Shown here piece after piece: positions 50,591 to 58,849 of a stretch of 64,000 bases of DNA. Within the stretch, counting starts at the first letter, position 1. The number at the start of each line of letters is the position of its first letter. A program made the position numbers and the translations under genes. The notes beneath the pieces are model-generated. The model was not told the DNA's origin and did no database searches. It worked only from the letters and a program-made list of their open reading frames with translations. Source of the stretch: Myxococcus hansupus (lineage in GTDB: Bacteria; Myxococcota; Myxococcia; Myxococcales; Myxococcaceae); the NCBI RefSeq assembly GCF_000280925.3, contig NZ_CP012109.1:124001-188000 (forward strand), given 5' to 3'.

Positions 50591-50999
50591 GTTTTTGCTC
50601 CTTGAGGGAGGTGCACCTGCTTGGGCCCGGGCCCTCTCGGTGATGCCGTTTCGAGAGCGCGGGCTCGCCACACTCAAGTGAGCGTGGTGGAGCAACGATA
50701 GTTATGAGTAAAATTAAAGTCCAGAATAGCAGTTAAACCAGTAACCGCCGTGCAAGTTCATGAAAGACTCAGTCAAGAGAGACTCAACTCGCTGAGTAAT
50801 GGGTTCACGCTGGTGAGTCCTGCTCGGCTGCGCCATCAATGGGAGCGTCGCAAGGAAGTCCGCGGCTGGCCCTTGTCTTACGCGAGGCGTCAGGTTCAAG
50901 CTCCAGCGCGAGAGACATCGCGGAAGCAGGGGCGTACCCCTTGAGTGAATGGCACGAGGATGCTCATCACGAAGTGGATCGTGTGGTGGAGTCTGCCGA
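50591..50999. other. Divergent intergenic region, AT-richer than its surroundings
   Basis: It contains the upstream regions of the acidic lipoprotein (minus) and the GT51 gene (plus). A palindrome GGGCCCGGGCCC lies near 50630. A minus-strand frame at 50714-50836 could code 40 residues ending GGYWFNCYSGL but has no ribosome binding site; it is not called. Confidence 0.4.
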
Positions 51000-51872
51000 A
51001 TGTATCGACGTGTGGTGAGGCTGTTGTCCGTTGCCTTCCTGCTGCCCCTCATTTACGTGCTGGCTCTGTGGTTGCTATCCCCTGATGTCTCCGTGCTCGC
51101 GCACGAGACTCCGGTGCGAACCAGCTACATGCGCCTGCGTGCCGCGGAGAAGCGCCTTCCCGAGGATGCCTACTCAGTAGGCGTGACGCCGATAGATCGG
51201 GTCTCACTCCTGCTGGTGTGTGCGGTCATCAAGGCGGAGGACCGCAGCTTCTTCCGGCACCGTGGCGTGGACATGCCGGCGTTTCAAGACGCGGCCCTGG
51301 CATGGCTGAAAGGGGATGCCCGACGCGGGGGGAGCACACTGACGCAGCAGTTGGCTCGGAACCTATACCTGTCTCCAGAGCGCACAGTGCATCGCAAGCT
51401 GCGCGAGCTCATGGTGGCTCGCGAGCTGGAGGACACGCTCGGCAAGCGGCGTATCCTGGAACTATACCTCAACACTGTTGAGTGGGGAGAGGGCGTGTGG
51501 GGGGTGGCGAATGCGAGCCGATTCTACTTTGGCAGAGCGCCCGATGACCTGGATGCCTTTGAGGCCAGCTTTTTGGCAAGCCTGCTGGCTGCGCCGCGTC
51601 GCCCTCTTGTAGGGGGCAATGCGGTCCGGGCGCGCGCTGTTCAGCGCCGGGTGCTACGTCAATTGAAGAACGCAGGTCTCCTGAGCACGGAAGAACTCCA
51701 GCGCGATTTGCTGCGCATGAGCGAGCTGCATGTCGCCTTGGAGAAGGGCGAGACACTGGGTCCACAGTTGCTGACTCTGCACGCGCCTGCGGGAGATGCG
51801 CCGAGAAGTCCGAGTTCGGGGACTTTTCAGCGAGACGATTGCATAGGCATGGCCTGGAAGCGCGCGAGATGA
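51000..51872 (+). CDS. Monofunctional peptidoglycan glycosyltransferase (GT51)
   Basis: 290 residues from the ATG at 51000 with GGAG 8 nt upstream. One N-terminal membrane helix (LLSVAFLLPLIYVLALWLL) is followed by a GT51 domain. Motif 1 is VIKAEDRSFFRHRGVD (catalytic Glu), motif 2 is RRGGSTLTQQLARNLYLS, and later motifs are RKLRELMVAREL, ILELYLNTVEWGEGVWGV and FEASFLASLLAAP. It polymerises lipid II into glycan strands in the periplasm. The transpeptidase domain of bifunctional PBPs is absent, as in MtgA/Mgt proteins. Its neighbours show no cell-wall link. Confidence 0.92.
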   Translation: MYRRVVRLLSVAFLLPLIYVLALWLLSPDVSVLAHETPVRTSYMRLRAAEKRLPEDAYSVGVTPIDRVSLLLVCAVIKAEDRSFFRHRGVDMPAFQDAALAWLKGDARRGGSTLTQQLARNLYLSPERTVHRKLRELMVARELEDTLGKRRILELYLNTVEWGEGVWGVANASRFYFGRAPDDLDAFEASFLASLLAAPRRPLVGGNAVRARAVQRRVLRQLKNAGLLSTEELQRDLLRMSELHVALEKGETLGPQLLTLHAPAGDAPRSPSSGTFQRDDCIGMAWKRAR

Positions 51873-52037
51873 AAGACCACATGGAGGCGGGCCAGAAGCC
51901 GTGAAGAACCATTGCACGGTGCGCACGGGAAGAGGCGGTCTGCCGCGGCCTCGTTCCCGCCGATACGTTGACGCCCCCGGGACGGTGTGTCCCGGAGGCG
52001 CCAGCACCCTTGCGCGACGTCAGCCTCCGTGCCCCCG

Positions 52038-52976
52038 TTACTCGGGAATCTCACCGAAGGCGCCGGACTCGAAGTCGTCGATGGCCTGGATGATTTCCCG
52101 GTGGTTGTTCATCACGAACGGCCCGGTGTGAGCGATGGGCTCGTTGAGGGGCTCGCCCGCGAGGAGGATGAAGTGCGTGTCCTCGTCGGCCTGGAGGGAG
52201 AGGGTCTCCCCGTCGTTGGAGAACACCGCGAGCTCACCGCTCCGGATGATCTCCGTGCCCACCGTCACGCGGCCGTTGGCGACGAGCACCAGGGCGTTGT
52301 GGTTGGAGGGCAGTGACAGGTTGAAGTCCTCACCCGCGCGCACCTTCACGTCGAGCATGGAGATGGGCGTGAAGGTCCTGGCGGGACCCTTCGCGTCACC
52401 GTAGCTCCCGGCGATGATGCGCACCCGGCTGTGCTCCGTGGCCTCGCCGCCTCCTTGAACGGGGACCACCGGAATCTGCTCCGTCGTGATGGGCTGGTAG
52501 GCCGGAGCGGACATCTTGTGCTTGCGAGGCAGGTTGACCCAGAGCTGGAGCATGTGGAAGGTGCCCCCGCGCCGTGAGAAGTCGTGCTCGTGGTACTCCT
52601 CGTGGAGGATGCCGGAGGCGGCCGTCATCCACTGCACGTCCCCGGGACCGATGACGCCGGAGTGGCCGGCGTTGTCGCGGTGGGCGACGTGGCCTTCGAA
52701 TGCGAGCGTCACCGTCTCGAAGCCACGGTGCGGATGCCAGCCGACGCCCCGCTGGCCCTTCGCCAGCGCGGGGTAGTGCTGAGGCGGATGGTAGTCGAGC
52801 AGGAGGAACGGACTGGTCCGCTCCTGGCGAAGGCCGCCGCTGGGCACGAGGGTGTGGACGCGGAAGCCGTCACCCACCCAGTGCAGCTCGCCGCCACCAT
52901 GGACACTCTCCAGGGTGCGGGGGCGGGAAGTGGCTCGAGGCGGAGTAGGAACGCTGACGTGAGTTGTGGTGCTCAT
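52038..52976 (-). CDS. Pirin-family protein
   Basis: 312 residues, two cupin-like beta barrels. The metal site in the N-terminal barrel is HPHRGFETVTLAFEG with a further His and Glu in the downstream strands (GILHEEYHEHD). Bacterial pirins include quercetin dioxygenases and metabolic regulators that bind Fe(II). The C-terminal barrel (LVLVANGRVTVG, FILLAGEPL) is intact. The gene lies 60 nt downstream of a LysR regulator on the same strand, with a perfect dyad between them, so control by that regulator is plausible. Confidence 0.93.
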   Translation of the reverse strand: MSTTTHVSVPTPPRATSRPRTLESVHGGGELHWVGDGFRVHTLVPSGGLRQERTSPFLLLDYHPPQHYPALAKGQRGVGWHPHRGFETVTLAFEGHVAHRDNAGHSGVIGPGDVQWMTAASGILHEEYHEHDFSRRGGTFHMLQLWVNLPRKHKMSAPAYQPITTEQIPVVPVQGGGEATEHSRVRIIAGSYGDAKGPARTFTPISMLDVKVRAGEDFNLSLPSNHNALVLVANGRVTVGTEIIRSGELAVFSNDGETLSLQADEDTHFILLAGEPLNEPIAHTGPFVMNNHREIIQAIDDFESGAFGEIPE

Positions 52977-53022
52977 GGTTCCAAACCTAAGCGCCGAGCC
53001 CCGTCTGTAAATCGCTCCAGGT

Positions 53023-53041
53023 CGTGATGCTTTTCATCACG
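53023..53041. promoter_or_regulatory. Perfect dyad between LysR gene and pirin
   Basis: CGTGATG (53023-53029) and CATCACG (53035-53041) flank a 5-nt centre. The dyad overlaps the LysR stop codon and lies about 50 nt upstream of the pirin ATG. It could be an operator for the LysR protein at the pirin promoter, or a terminator stem; there is no T tract after it in the minus-strand direction. Confidence 0.45.
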
Positions 53042-53972
53042 TCGTGTGATGGTCCGCGCCCCTGAGCGCGAGCTGGCACAGTGAGGTGAGCCGGTTCGAG
53101 GCCCACGTCGCCACCGGGCCCAGCGGCGTGCCCTTGCGGCGCACCAGGGCGAGCGGGCGCTGGGGTGGGGGACCGCCCTCCCAGGCCGCCAGTCGCAGCG
53201 CGACCAGCCGTCCGGCGGCGACGTCGTCGAGGACGAGGTGCTCGGGCTCGAGGCCCCAGCCGACGCCGCCGACGAGGAGCGAGTGCTTGGTCATCAGGTC
53301 CGCGACACGCCAGAGGCGCGAGCTGATGACGCCCCGGTCCGCTGTGCCCGGCTTGCCCGCTGGCAGCCGCTCGCTCAGGACGATTTGGATGGCGGAGGCG
53401 AGGTGCGCCTCGGTGAGGACGCCTTTCACCGCCGCGAGCGGATGCGTTGGCGCGGCGACGGGAATCATCTTGAGGAGCGCGATGGGGCGCTGCTCCAGGC
53501 CGGTGAGGTCCAGGTCCGCGCCGGCGATGCCCAGCGTCGCGCGCCGCTCGCGCACGCGCTCCGTCACCGCGGACATCAGCTCCACCTCCAGCGCCAGTTC
53601 CACCCCCGGGTGCGTGCGCGCCAGCTCCCGCACGAAGTCCAGCAGCGCATCGGTGGGGAACATGGCGTCCACCACCAGCGACAGCTTCGTCTCCTCACCG
53701 CTCTTGAGCCGGCCCACCACCGCCTGGAACGAGGTGATGTCCTCGTGGAGTCGCTGCGCCGCCGCGACGACGGCTTCACCCTTCGCCGTCAGACGCGGGA
53801 CGCGCCCGCTCCGGTCGAAGAGGCGCAGGCCGAGCTGCTTCTCCAGCCGCTGCATGGCCTGACTGACGGCGGGCTGCCCCTGGCCGAGCTTCCGAGCCGC
53901 CGCGGAGAAGCTGCCCTCCTCGGCCACCGCGCGGAGCGTGCGGAGCTGGTCGATGGTGACGCTTTCGAGCAC
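53037..53972 (-). CDS. LysR-family transcriptional regulator
   Basis: 311 residues from a GTG at 53972. The winged helix is clear (LRTLRAVAEEGSFSAAARKL, GQPAVSQAMQRLEKQLGLRL, FDRSGRVPRLTAKGEAVV), followed by the full effector domain in two subdomains (LSLVVDAMFPTDALLDFV, LMTKHSLLVGGVGWGLEPEH). The inducer is unknown. The gene order regulator-then-pirin on one strand suggests that it controls the pirin gene, which is a common arrangement. Confidence 0.92.
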   Translation of the reverse strand: MLESVTIDQLRTLRAVAEEGSFSAAARKLGQGQPAVSQAMQRLEKQLGLRLFDRSGRVPRLTAKGEAVVAAAQRLHEDITSFQAVVGRLKSGEETKLSLVVDAMFPTDALLDFVRELARTHPGVELALEVELMSAVTERVRERRATLGIAGADLDLTGLEQRPIALLKMIPVAAPTHPLAAVKGVLTEAHLASAIQIVLSERLPAGKPGTADRGVISSRLWRVADLMTKHSLLVGGVGWGLEPEHLVLDDVAAGRLVALRLAAWEGGPPPQRPLALVRRKGTPLGPVATWASNRLTSLCQLALRGADHHTT

Positions 53973-54131
53973 CGCGCGACTGCATCACATCGACGGCGAT
54001 GATGCACGCGCGCGTGCTCGCGCGGGACCTCATGGACTGAGCGCCTCCTGCACACAGATGAGACATGCCGCGTCACGCTTGCGTCGGGCACATGTGCTAT
54101 CCACCCGGAATTCTTCGCCTGGAGGAAATGC

Positions 54132-55520
54132 ATGAATTTACGCGATTTTGCCCTGGTCTGCGCCCTGGCTCTCGGAGCCACGGCCTGTGGTAACACGGTC
54201 CTCGAGGAGCCGCAGGTCGTCCCGGTCGAGGAGACCGGCGTCTCCACCGCCGCGGCCACGGCCACCCGCATCTATGCGTACGAGCCTACGGGCACGCACC
54301 AGCTCAGCTTCGAGACGCTGGGCACCTTCGAGACACGCAACGGCCGCCGCGTGCTTGTGATTCGCGGAACCACCAACCGCTATCTCAAGGACGTCTTCAG
54401 CTTCGTGCCGGACGATGCCTTCGGCACGGCGAGCATCATCAGCGAGCGGCGCTTCGAGGTGGTGCTCGAGGAGGGCCACGAGCTGAACACGATGCTGTCT
54501 GGGATGCCGCTGTTCGTGTCCATCGACACCTTCACGGGCTCTCCGACGCGGTACTACGCGCAGATTGTCCTGGCGCCCCGGTTCTTCGACTTCCGCGGGC
54601 CGAACTCCATCACCGTCCACGAGAACGTCGACCCGGTCTACGTGCGCAACGCGGCCGGCACGGACAACCTGATGTACCGCGGCCGGGTGGACTCGGCGGC
54701 GACCTCGCTCACCGTCACCGGGCCGGACGGCACGCCGATGGTCACCCGCGTGGACGCGGGCACCTTCCAACTCGACTGGCGCTACCCGGCGGTTTACCAG
54801 GCGGTGGACCCGCACACGGACCCGCTTACCTTCACCGCCACGCTCAACGGCGGCGCCGTGGTGACGGAGACGGCGCGCCTGGTGGTGCGCGTCACCGGTC
54901 TGGCCATCAGCACCCACAACGACCCGTACAGCACGTGGCCCACCCCCGCCTGCCAGCCGTCCGTCTACAACTGCATCCACGCGCAGTCCGAGGGCACGCT
55001 GGACTTCGGCGCGTGCGGCACGCACCGGCAGGTGCAGCGCTGCATGCTCGCGAGCGCCTGCGAGGTGCTCCCGGGCCAGCCACTGTCCCTCACCGAGATT
55101 GCCTTCCCGCCCCCGGGGCACGCGCGCCAGACGCCCGATTCCGGCGCCTCCGCCACGACGTGGTACGGGCTGGTTGGCATCGACGCGTACAGCACCCCGG
55201 AGTGCCCGGCCACGCCGGTGACCATTCAGGCGGTGGTGGACCACCTCCACGGGACGACGCAGACGGTGCCTCCGTCTGATTGGGGCGAGGTCACCGACCG
55301 CGCGGGCATGGTGGTGGACAATTACTTCTTCGGCTCGAGCAGCTCCCCGCTGCTGGCCGTCATCGACGCGTTCGCGGGCGGCGGCCCCATCCAGGCGTGG
55401 TTCGCCTGGGAGGAGCTTCCCTGCCACAACTGCCACAGTTACGCCGAGTACGGCGCCCTGTACTACCCGAACAGCGGCAAGGTCATCATGCTGAAGAGCT
55501 ACCACGGCTACGACTGGTGA
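54132..55520 (+). CDS. Secreted lipoprotein, Cys-rich C-terminal half
   Basis: 462 residues; the ATG at 54132 follows GGAGGAAATGC. The lipobox is ALGATACGNT. The N-terminal half is beta-rich (YAYEPTGTHQLSFETLGTFE, YYAQIVLAPRFFDFRGPNSI). The second half has paired cysteines (PACQPSVYNCIHA, FGACGTHRQVQRCMLASACE, ELPCHNCHSY) and ends GALYYPNSGKVIMLKSYHGY. No catalytic signature is recognised. It is followed by a hairpin at 55611 shared with the convergent small peptide gene. Confidence 0.85.
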   Translation: MNLRDFALVCALALGATACGNTVLEEPQVVPVEETGVSTAAATATRIYAYEPTGTHQLSFETLGTFETRNGRRVLVIRGTTNRYLKDVFSFVPDDAFGTASIISERRFEVVLEEGHELNTMLSGMPLFVSIDTFTGSPTRYYAQIVLAPRFFDFRGPNSITVHENVDPVYVRNAAGTDNLMYRGRVDSAATSLTVTGPDGTPMVTRVDAGTFQLDWRYPAVYQAVDPHTDPLTFTATLNGGAVVTETARLVVRVTGLAISTHNDPYSTWPTPACQPSVYNCIHAQSEGTLDFGACGTHRQVQRCMLASACEVLPGQPLSLTEIAFPPPGHARQTPDSGASATTWYGLVGIDAYSTPECPATPVTIQAVVDHLHGTTQTVPPSDWGEVTDRAGMVVDNYFFGSSSSPLLAVIDAFAGGGPIQAWFAWEELPCHNCHSYAEYGALYYPNSGKVIMLKSYHGYDW

Positions 55521-55610
55521 TGCGCACCTGCCCGGGCCGCGCACCTCGGCCACGGGCATGCTCGTCATCAATCCCTGGCGCGGCGGCCCGGAGTCTCCTC
55601 GGTTCGTGAA

Positions 55611-55629
55611 GGCTCCGGCTCCCGGAGCC
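55611..55629. terminator. Hairpin between convergent genes
   Basis: GGCTCCGG (55611-55618) and CCGGAGCC (55622-55629) form a perfect 8-bp stem with a 3-nt loop. It lies 91 nt after the stop at 55520 and 68 nt after the peptide stop at 55697, so it could end both transcripts. No T tract. Confidence 0.45.
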
Positions 55630-55696
55630 GCACGGTGGCGACGATGGACTCCGCGTCGATGAGGGGCCACATCCCGCCGGGGTGATGAAGCTGGAA

Positions 55697-55855
55697 TCAG
55701 CCGCAGACGGAGGTCCTGATACAGGTGCCGTCGCAGTTGAGCCGACGATTCTTCGCGGAACAGCACAGGTCGTTCTCGGGGGCACGATCGCCCGCGGCAA
55801 TCTCAGACAGGAACAGTTTCAAGACGCGGTCAGGCAGCGCCTTGAGGGGCTTCAA
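55697..55855 (-). CDS. Short cysteine-rich peptide, possible RiPP or disulfide-peptide precursor
   Basis: 52 residues starting at TTG 55855, with AAGGA 7 nt upstream. The first 30 residues (MKPLKALPDRVLKLF, LSEIAAGDRAPENDL) are a charged amphipathic helix without a secretion signal. The last 22 begin with a Cys pair and hold five Cys, ending IRTSVCG. About 80% of codons end in G or C, as expected for a real gene here. A helical leader joined to a compact Cys/Ser/Thr-rich core is the layout of lanthipeptide-like and other modified peptide precursors, or of a small disulfide peptide. No modification enzyme is encoded nearby, so the role is unproven. Confidence 0.6.
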   Translation of the reverse strand: MKPLKALPDRVLKLFLSEIAAGDRAPENDLCCSAKNRRLNCDGTCIRTSVCG

Positions 55856-56129
55856 GGCGTTTTCCTTTCCGGACTGCGTCGCGAGCAGTCGTCCCCATCG
55901 GCGCGGCGCGAAGGCTTGCTGGGCTTCGCGTGGCCCGGCTGGCGCGCGCCGCCGCGGACCTGCCCGCGGGCGACTTGTGCGGTCTGGGACACCGAATGCC
56001 TCAGGTTTCTGAGGCCGCTCCTGGAAAACGTCGGCATGTTCCAGCCGACGGCCCTGGGTTCATCGAGTGAAGCGTTTCTGGCATCGTGATTGCTTGGAAG
56101 TGGAGGGTGTACCCAGAGAGGAGTGTTGC

Positions 56130-57449
56130 TTGAACTCGGAACAACTGCGCCGACTCTTCACCCGAGCGATGAGTGCATCACTGGCGTCTCCGCTGCTGCT
56201 CACCGGCTGTGGCAATGGGGGGATTGCCCTGGAAGGCTACTCGCCCCCTACCTGTGACGAACAAAACCTGTCGGTCCGAGGGCTGTCTCCCGCGACACAG
56301 ACGGACTTCGTCGAGATGCGGTTCCTCGCCGACCAGTACACCACGCCCCGGCAGCAGCCCCTCGTGTCCTCGGGGACGCCGTGCGAGACCGCCACGCAGC
56401 CGGTGACGTGCAACGCGGAGCTCGAGTCCCTCTCCTCCGAGGTGGGGTTCCGCTCCCGCTGCGAGCCGGACTGCCACGCGTACTACCTCGTGACAACGCG
56501 AGGGGATGCGGTGGAGGCCCACACCACTCAGGAGGCGCTCCGGGCCTTCCTGGGGGACATCGACACGACTCAGGAAGCGCTGCTCCAGGTCTTCGCGGAC
56601 GGCTACAACCTGAGCTGTACCGCGTTGGAGAAAGGCGCGGTGAGGGCCAACGCGGACGGGACCTTCAACGTCGTCGCCACGAAGGGTTTCGCGTGTGGAG
56701 AGGGCTCCAACCTGACGCAGTATCTGCTGGAGGTGAAGCCCTCGGGCGAGCTGCGCGTGATGCAGACCCACATCTTGGAGCGGGGCACGAAGGGGTGCAC
56801 CGTGGGTCGCCGGCCCGCGGGACTCCGCTCGGATGGCTCGGTTGCCTGCTCGGATGAGCTGGGACAGCACTTCGCGCTCATCGCCCATCTGGAGGAGGCC
56901 TCCATCACGGCCTTCTTGAGGCTGCGGGACGAACTGGCGCTTCATGGCGCGGCGGTCGAGCTTCAGCAGGCGGCGCTGCGCAGCGCACTCGATGAGGTGG
57001 CTCACACGGAGGTGTGTGGACGCCTTGCACGTCGTCATGGCGCGACGCCGGAGCGCGCGGTGGTGGCGCCGCTCCCGCCCAGGCCGCTGCTCGAGGTGGC
57101 GCTGGACAATGCGGTGGAGGGCTGCGTGCGCGAGACGTACGGCGCGCTGCTGGCCCACCATCAGGCCCTGCGCGCGGAGGACGACGAGGTTCGCGAGGCG
57201 ATGGTCCGAATCGCCGAGGACGAGACCCGGCACGCGGACCTGTCCTGGGCCATTGACCGTTGGGCGGTGGAGCGCCTGCCGTCCGCCGAGCGCGAGGCGG
57301 TGCGCGCGGCACGTCAGCGGGCGGTGGAGGCGCTGCGTGCGGAGGTCTCCGCGCCGACCGATGCGGCGCTCCAGCGGGCGTTGGGGCTGCCCGCGCCGGA
57401 GGTCGCCGTCGCGATGGTGGACCTGCTCTCGCGGGAGCTCTGGAACTGA
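56130..57449 (+). CDS. Lipoprotein with ferritin-like domain
   Basis: 439 residues from the TTG at 56130, which has GAGGAG 6 nt upstream; a GTG at 56067 would add 21 residues. The signal peptide ends in SPLLLTGCGNG. The middle part (about residues 60-250) has several Cys pairs. The last 190 residues are a ferritin-like four-helix bundle with diiron-type ligands: HLEEASITAFLRLRDEL, DEVAHTEVCGRLARRHG, RETYGALLAHHQ and AEDETRHADLSW (two E..H motifs). Such domains bind iron and can act as oxygen-dependent oxidases. The substrate is unknown. Confidence 0.85.
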   Translation: MNSEQLRRLFTRAMSASLASPLLLTGCGNGGIALEGYSPPTCDEQNLSVRGLSPATQTDFVEMRFLADQYTTPRQQPLVSSGTPCETATQPVTCNAELESLSSEVGFRSRCEPDCHAYYLVTTRGDAVEAHTTQEALRAFLGDIDTTQEALLQVFADGYNLSCTALEKGAVRANADGTFNVVATKGFACGEGSNLTQYLLEVKPSGELRVMQTHILERGTKGCTVGRRPAGLRSDGSVACSDELGQHFALIAHLEEASITAFLRLRDELALHGAAVELQQAALRSALDEVAHTEVCGRLARRHGATPERAVVAPLPPRPLLEVALDNAVEGCVRETYGALLAHHQALRAEDDEVREAMVRIAEDETRHADLSWAIDRWAVERLPSAEREAVRAARQRAVEALRAEVSAPTDAALQRALGLPAPEVAVAMVDLLSRELWN

Positions 57450-57486
57450 GGAGTCCGCCGCCTCGTCGGGGAGGTGCGGCGGGGCG

Positions 57487-57924
57487 CTACTTGTCTGCGT
57501 CCTTCGCCGCGCCCTTGGCCGCCTCGACGGGCGGGGCCAGGGGGAACGCCAGGTAGCCCTTCTCCGTGTACCAGGCCATGACCTGCACCCGCAGTCGGCC
57601 CGCCTTCACCATCGGGTCCTGCTCGGCGAGCTGCTTCGCCTCCGCCTTGGTCGCGGTGCGGTAGATGCACGCGCCGCGCATGCCCACGTCGTCCTGCTCG
57701 TCGAAGGGGCCCGCGAGCACCATCTTGCCGCTCTCCCCCATGCGCGTGAGGTGCGCGAGGTGCTCCTTCTGCAACTGCGCCAGCGCGGCCTCCGGCAGCT
57801 TCTTGGCGTCCGGTACGCGTTCCAGCAGGACGAGGTAGTGCTTGTCGAACTCGAACTTCTTCGCTGCGGGCTGGGTCGGCGCGGCGCCGAGAGTGAGCAG
57901 GAGCAGGGCGGTCGTGAGCGTCAT
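57487..57924 (-). CDS. Secreted YciI-family protein
   Basis: 145 residues. A signal peptide (LTTALLLLTLGAAPTQPA) precedes a YciI-like ferredoxin fold (KHYLVLLERVPDA, HLAHLTRMGESGKMVLAGPF, GACIYRTATKAEAKQLAEQD). The family includes small enzymes with a conserved Asp/His pair, but no member's function fixes this one. Export is unusual for YciI proteins, although common for such copies in myxobacteria. It is convergent with the ferritin-like lipoprotein gene, 37 nt apart. Confidence 0.88.
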   Translation of the reverse strand: MTLTTALLLLTLGAAPTQPAAKKFEFDKHYLVLLERVPDAKKLPEAALAQLQKEHLAHLTRMGESGKMVLAGPFDEQDDVGMRGACIYRTATKAEAKQLAEQDPMVKAGRLRVQVMAWYTEKGYLAFPLAPPVEAAKGAAKDADK

Positions 57925-58270
57925 GACGAGGGTCCTCGGGAGGTAGGGCGCGGAACCCTAAAAGCAGCGGCTGACGCGGCGCCATTTTCTGGCAGGTCCC
58001 GCCGCGTGCGGGCCCGACGTCGTCGACGGCCGCATCCGCGCGGCCCGACGGGTGCGCCGCCCTCGCATGTTGTCCTCGAGACCACGCCGTCACACCCTCC
58101 GTGGCCCGCCAGTCCACACCGGGGCTGACCGGCGAACGGAGTCACCTGGGGCCGGGCAATGGCGGCGTCATGGTACGGCGCTTGAATCTGCATGCCGACG
58201 TAACGCCCCTTGGCGCGAAGACCCCTGGGCGCCGCGGTGACAAGGCATGTGGATGACAGCGGACGGCGCC
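57925..58270. other. Intergenic stretch, no supported gene
   Basis: About 345 bp with no frame that looks like a protein. It holds the promoter region of the YciI-family gene (minus) and the sequence after the response-regulator stop. Confidence 0.5.
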
Positions 58271-58849
58271 TTACTTTCGAGCGTTGAGGATGTGCTGGAG
58301 CAACTGGCGCGAGATGCGCAGCAGCTTCGCCGCGCCGCGAACGCTCCCGCCGGATTTCGCGAGGGCCTCGTCGACCAACGTCTCGCGGACCGTCCCTTCG
58401 ATTTCGTGCAGGGGCACCTGACCGGCGCTCGCGCGCAGCGTGTGGATGAGGTCGGGTGGGCGGGCCAGCGTCTCCCGCCACACCGCTTCCAGCCGGGCCA
58501 GGTCGAGCGGCTTGGGCACGAAGGCCCGCACGCCGCCCGACGCCAGACGAAAAGCCTGCTCGGCCGTTGCGTTGCCGCTGATGGCGATGACGTGAGGCAG
58601 CGGCTCCACGGCCTGGAGGTCCTCCAGCAACGTGTCGCTGGTGCCATCCGGCAGGCTGACGTCCAGCAGCACCGCATCCGGCGGCTGCTCCCGGAGCACC
58701 TGACGGGCCGCCGCGAGCGTCGTCACCCGGGTGACTCGCTCGGCATGGGGGCCCAGCACCTCCTCCAGCACCAGGGCCAGGCGCTCCGAGTCCTCCACCA
58801 CCAGGAGATGTCGCACCACGGTGCCCATCCCCGGAAGGCTAGCACTCAT
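58271..58849 (-). CDS. RegA/ActR-type response regulator with Fis-like helix-turn-helix
   Basis: 192 residues from the ATG at 58849, with GGAGG about 10 nt upstream; an ATG at 58828 is an alternative. The receiver domain has phospho-Asp63 in AVLLDVSLPDG, acidic residues in VVEDSE, and Lys in FVPKPLDLA. The C-terminal Fis-type helix-turn-helix (VDEALAKSGGSVRGAAKLLR, ISRQLLQHIL) matches the RegA/ActR/PrrA group, which regulates redox or energy genes. The gene is divergent from the kinase gene and their start codons overlap, so the pair is clearly one system. Confidence 0.9.
   Translation of the reverse strand: MSASLPGMGTVVRHLLVVEDSERLALVLEEVLGPHAERVTRVTTLAAARQVLREQPPDAVLLDVSLPDGTSDTLLEDLQAVEPLPHVIAISGNATAEQAFRLASGGVRAFVPKPLDLARLEAVWRETLARPPDLIHTLRASAGQVPLHEIEGTVRETLVDEALAKSGGSVRGAAKLLRISRQLLQHILNARK

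Noticed and set aside
50714..50836. 40-residue minus-strand frame ending GGYWFNCYSGL
   Set aside because: An attractive core-like end, but no ribosome binding site and weak coding bias; not enough to call a gene.
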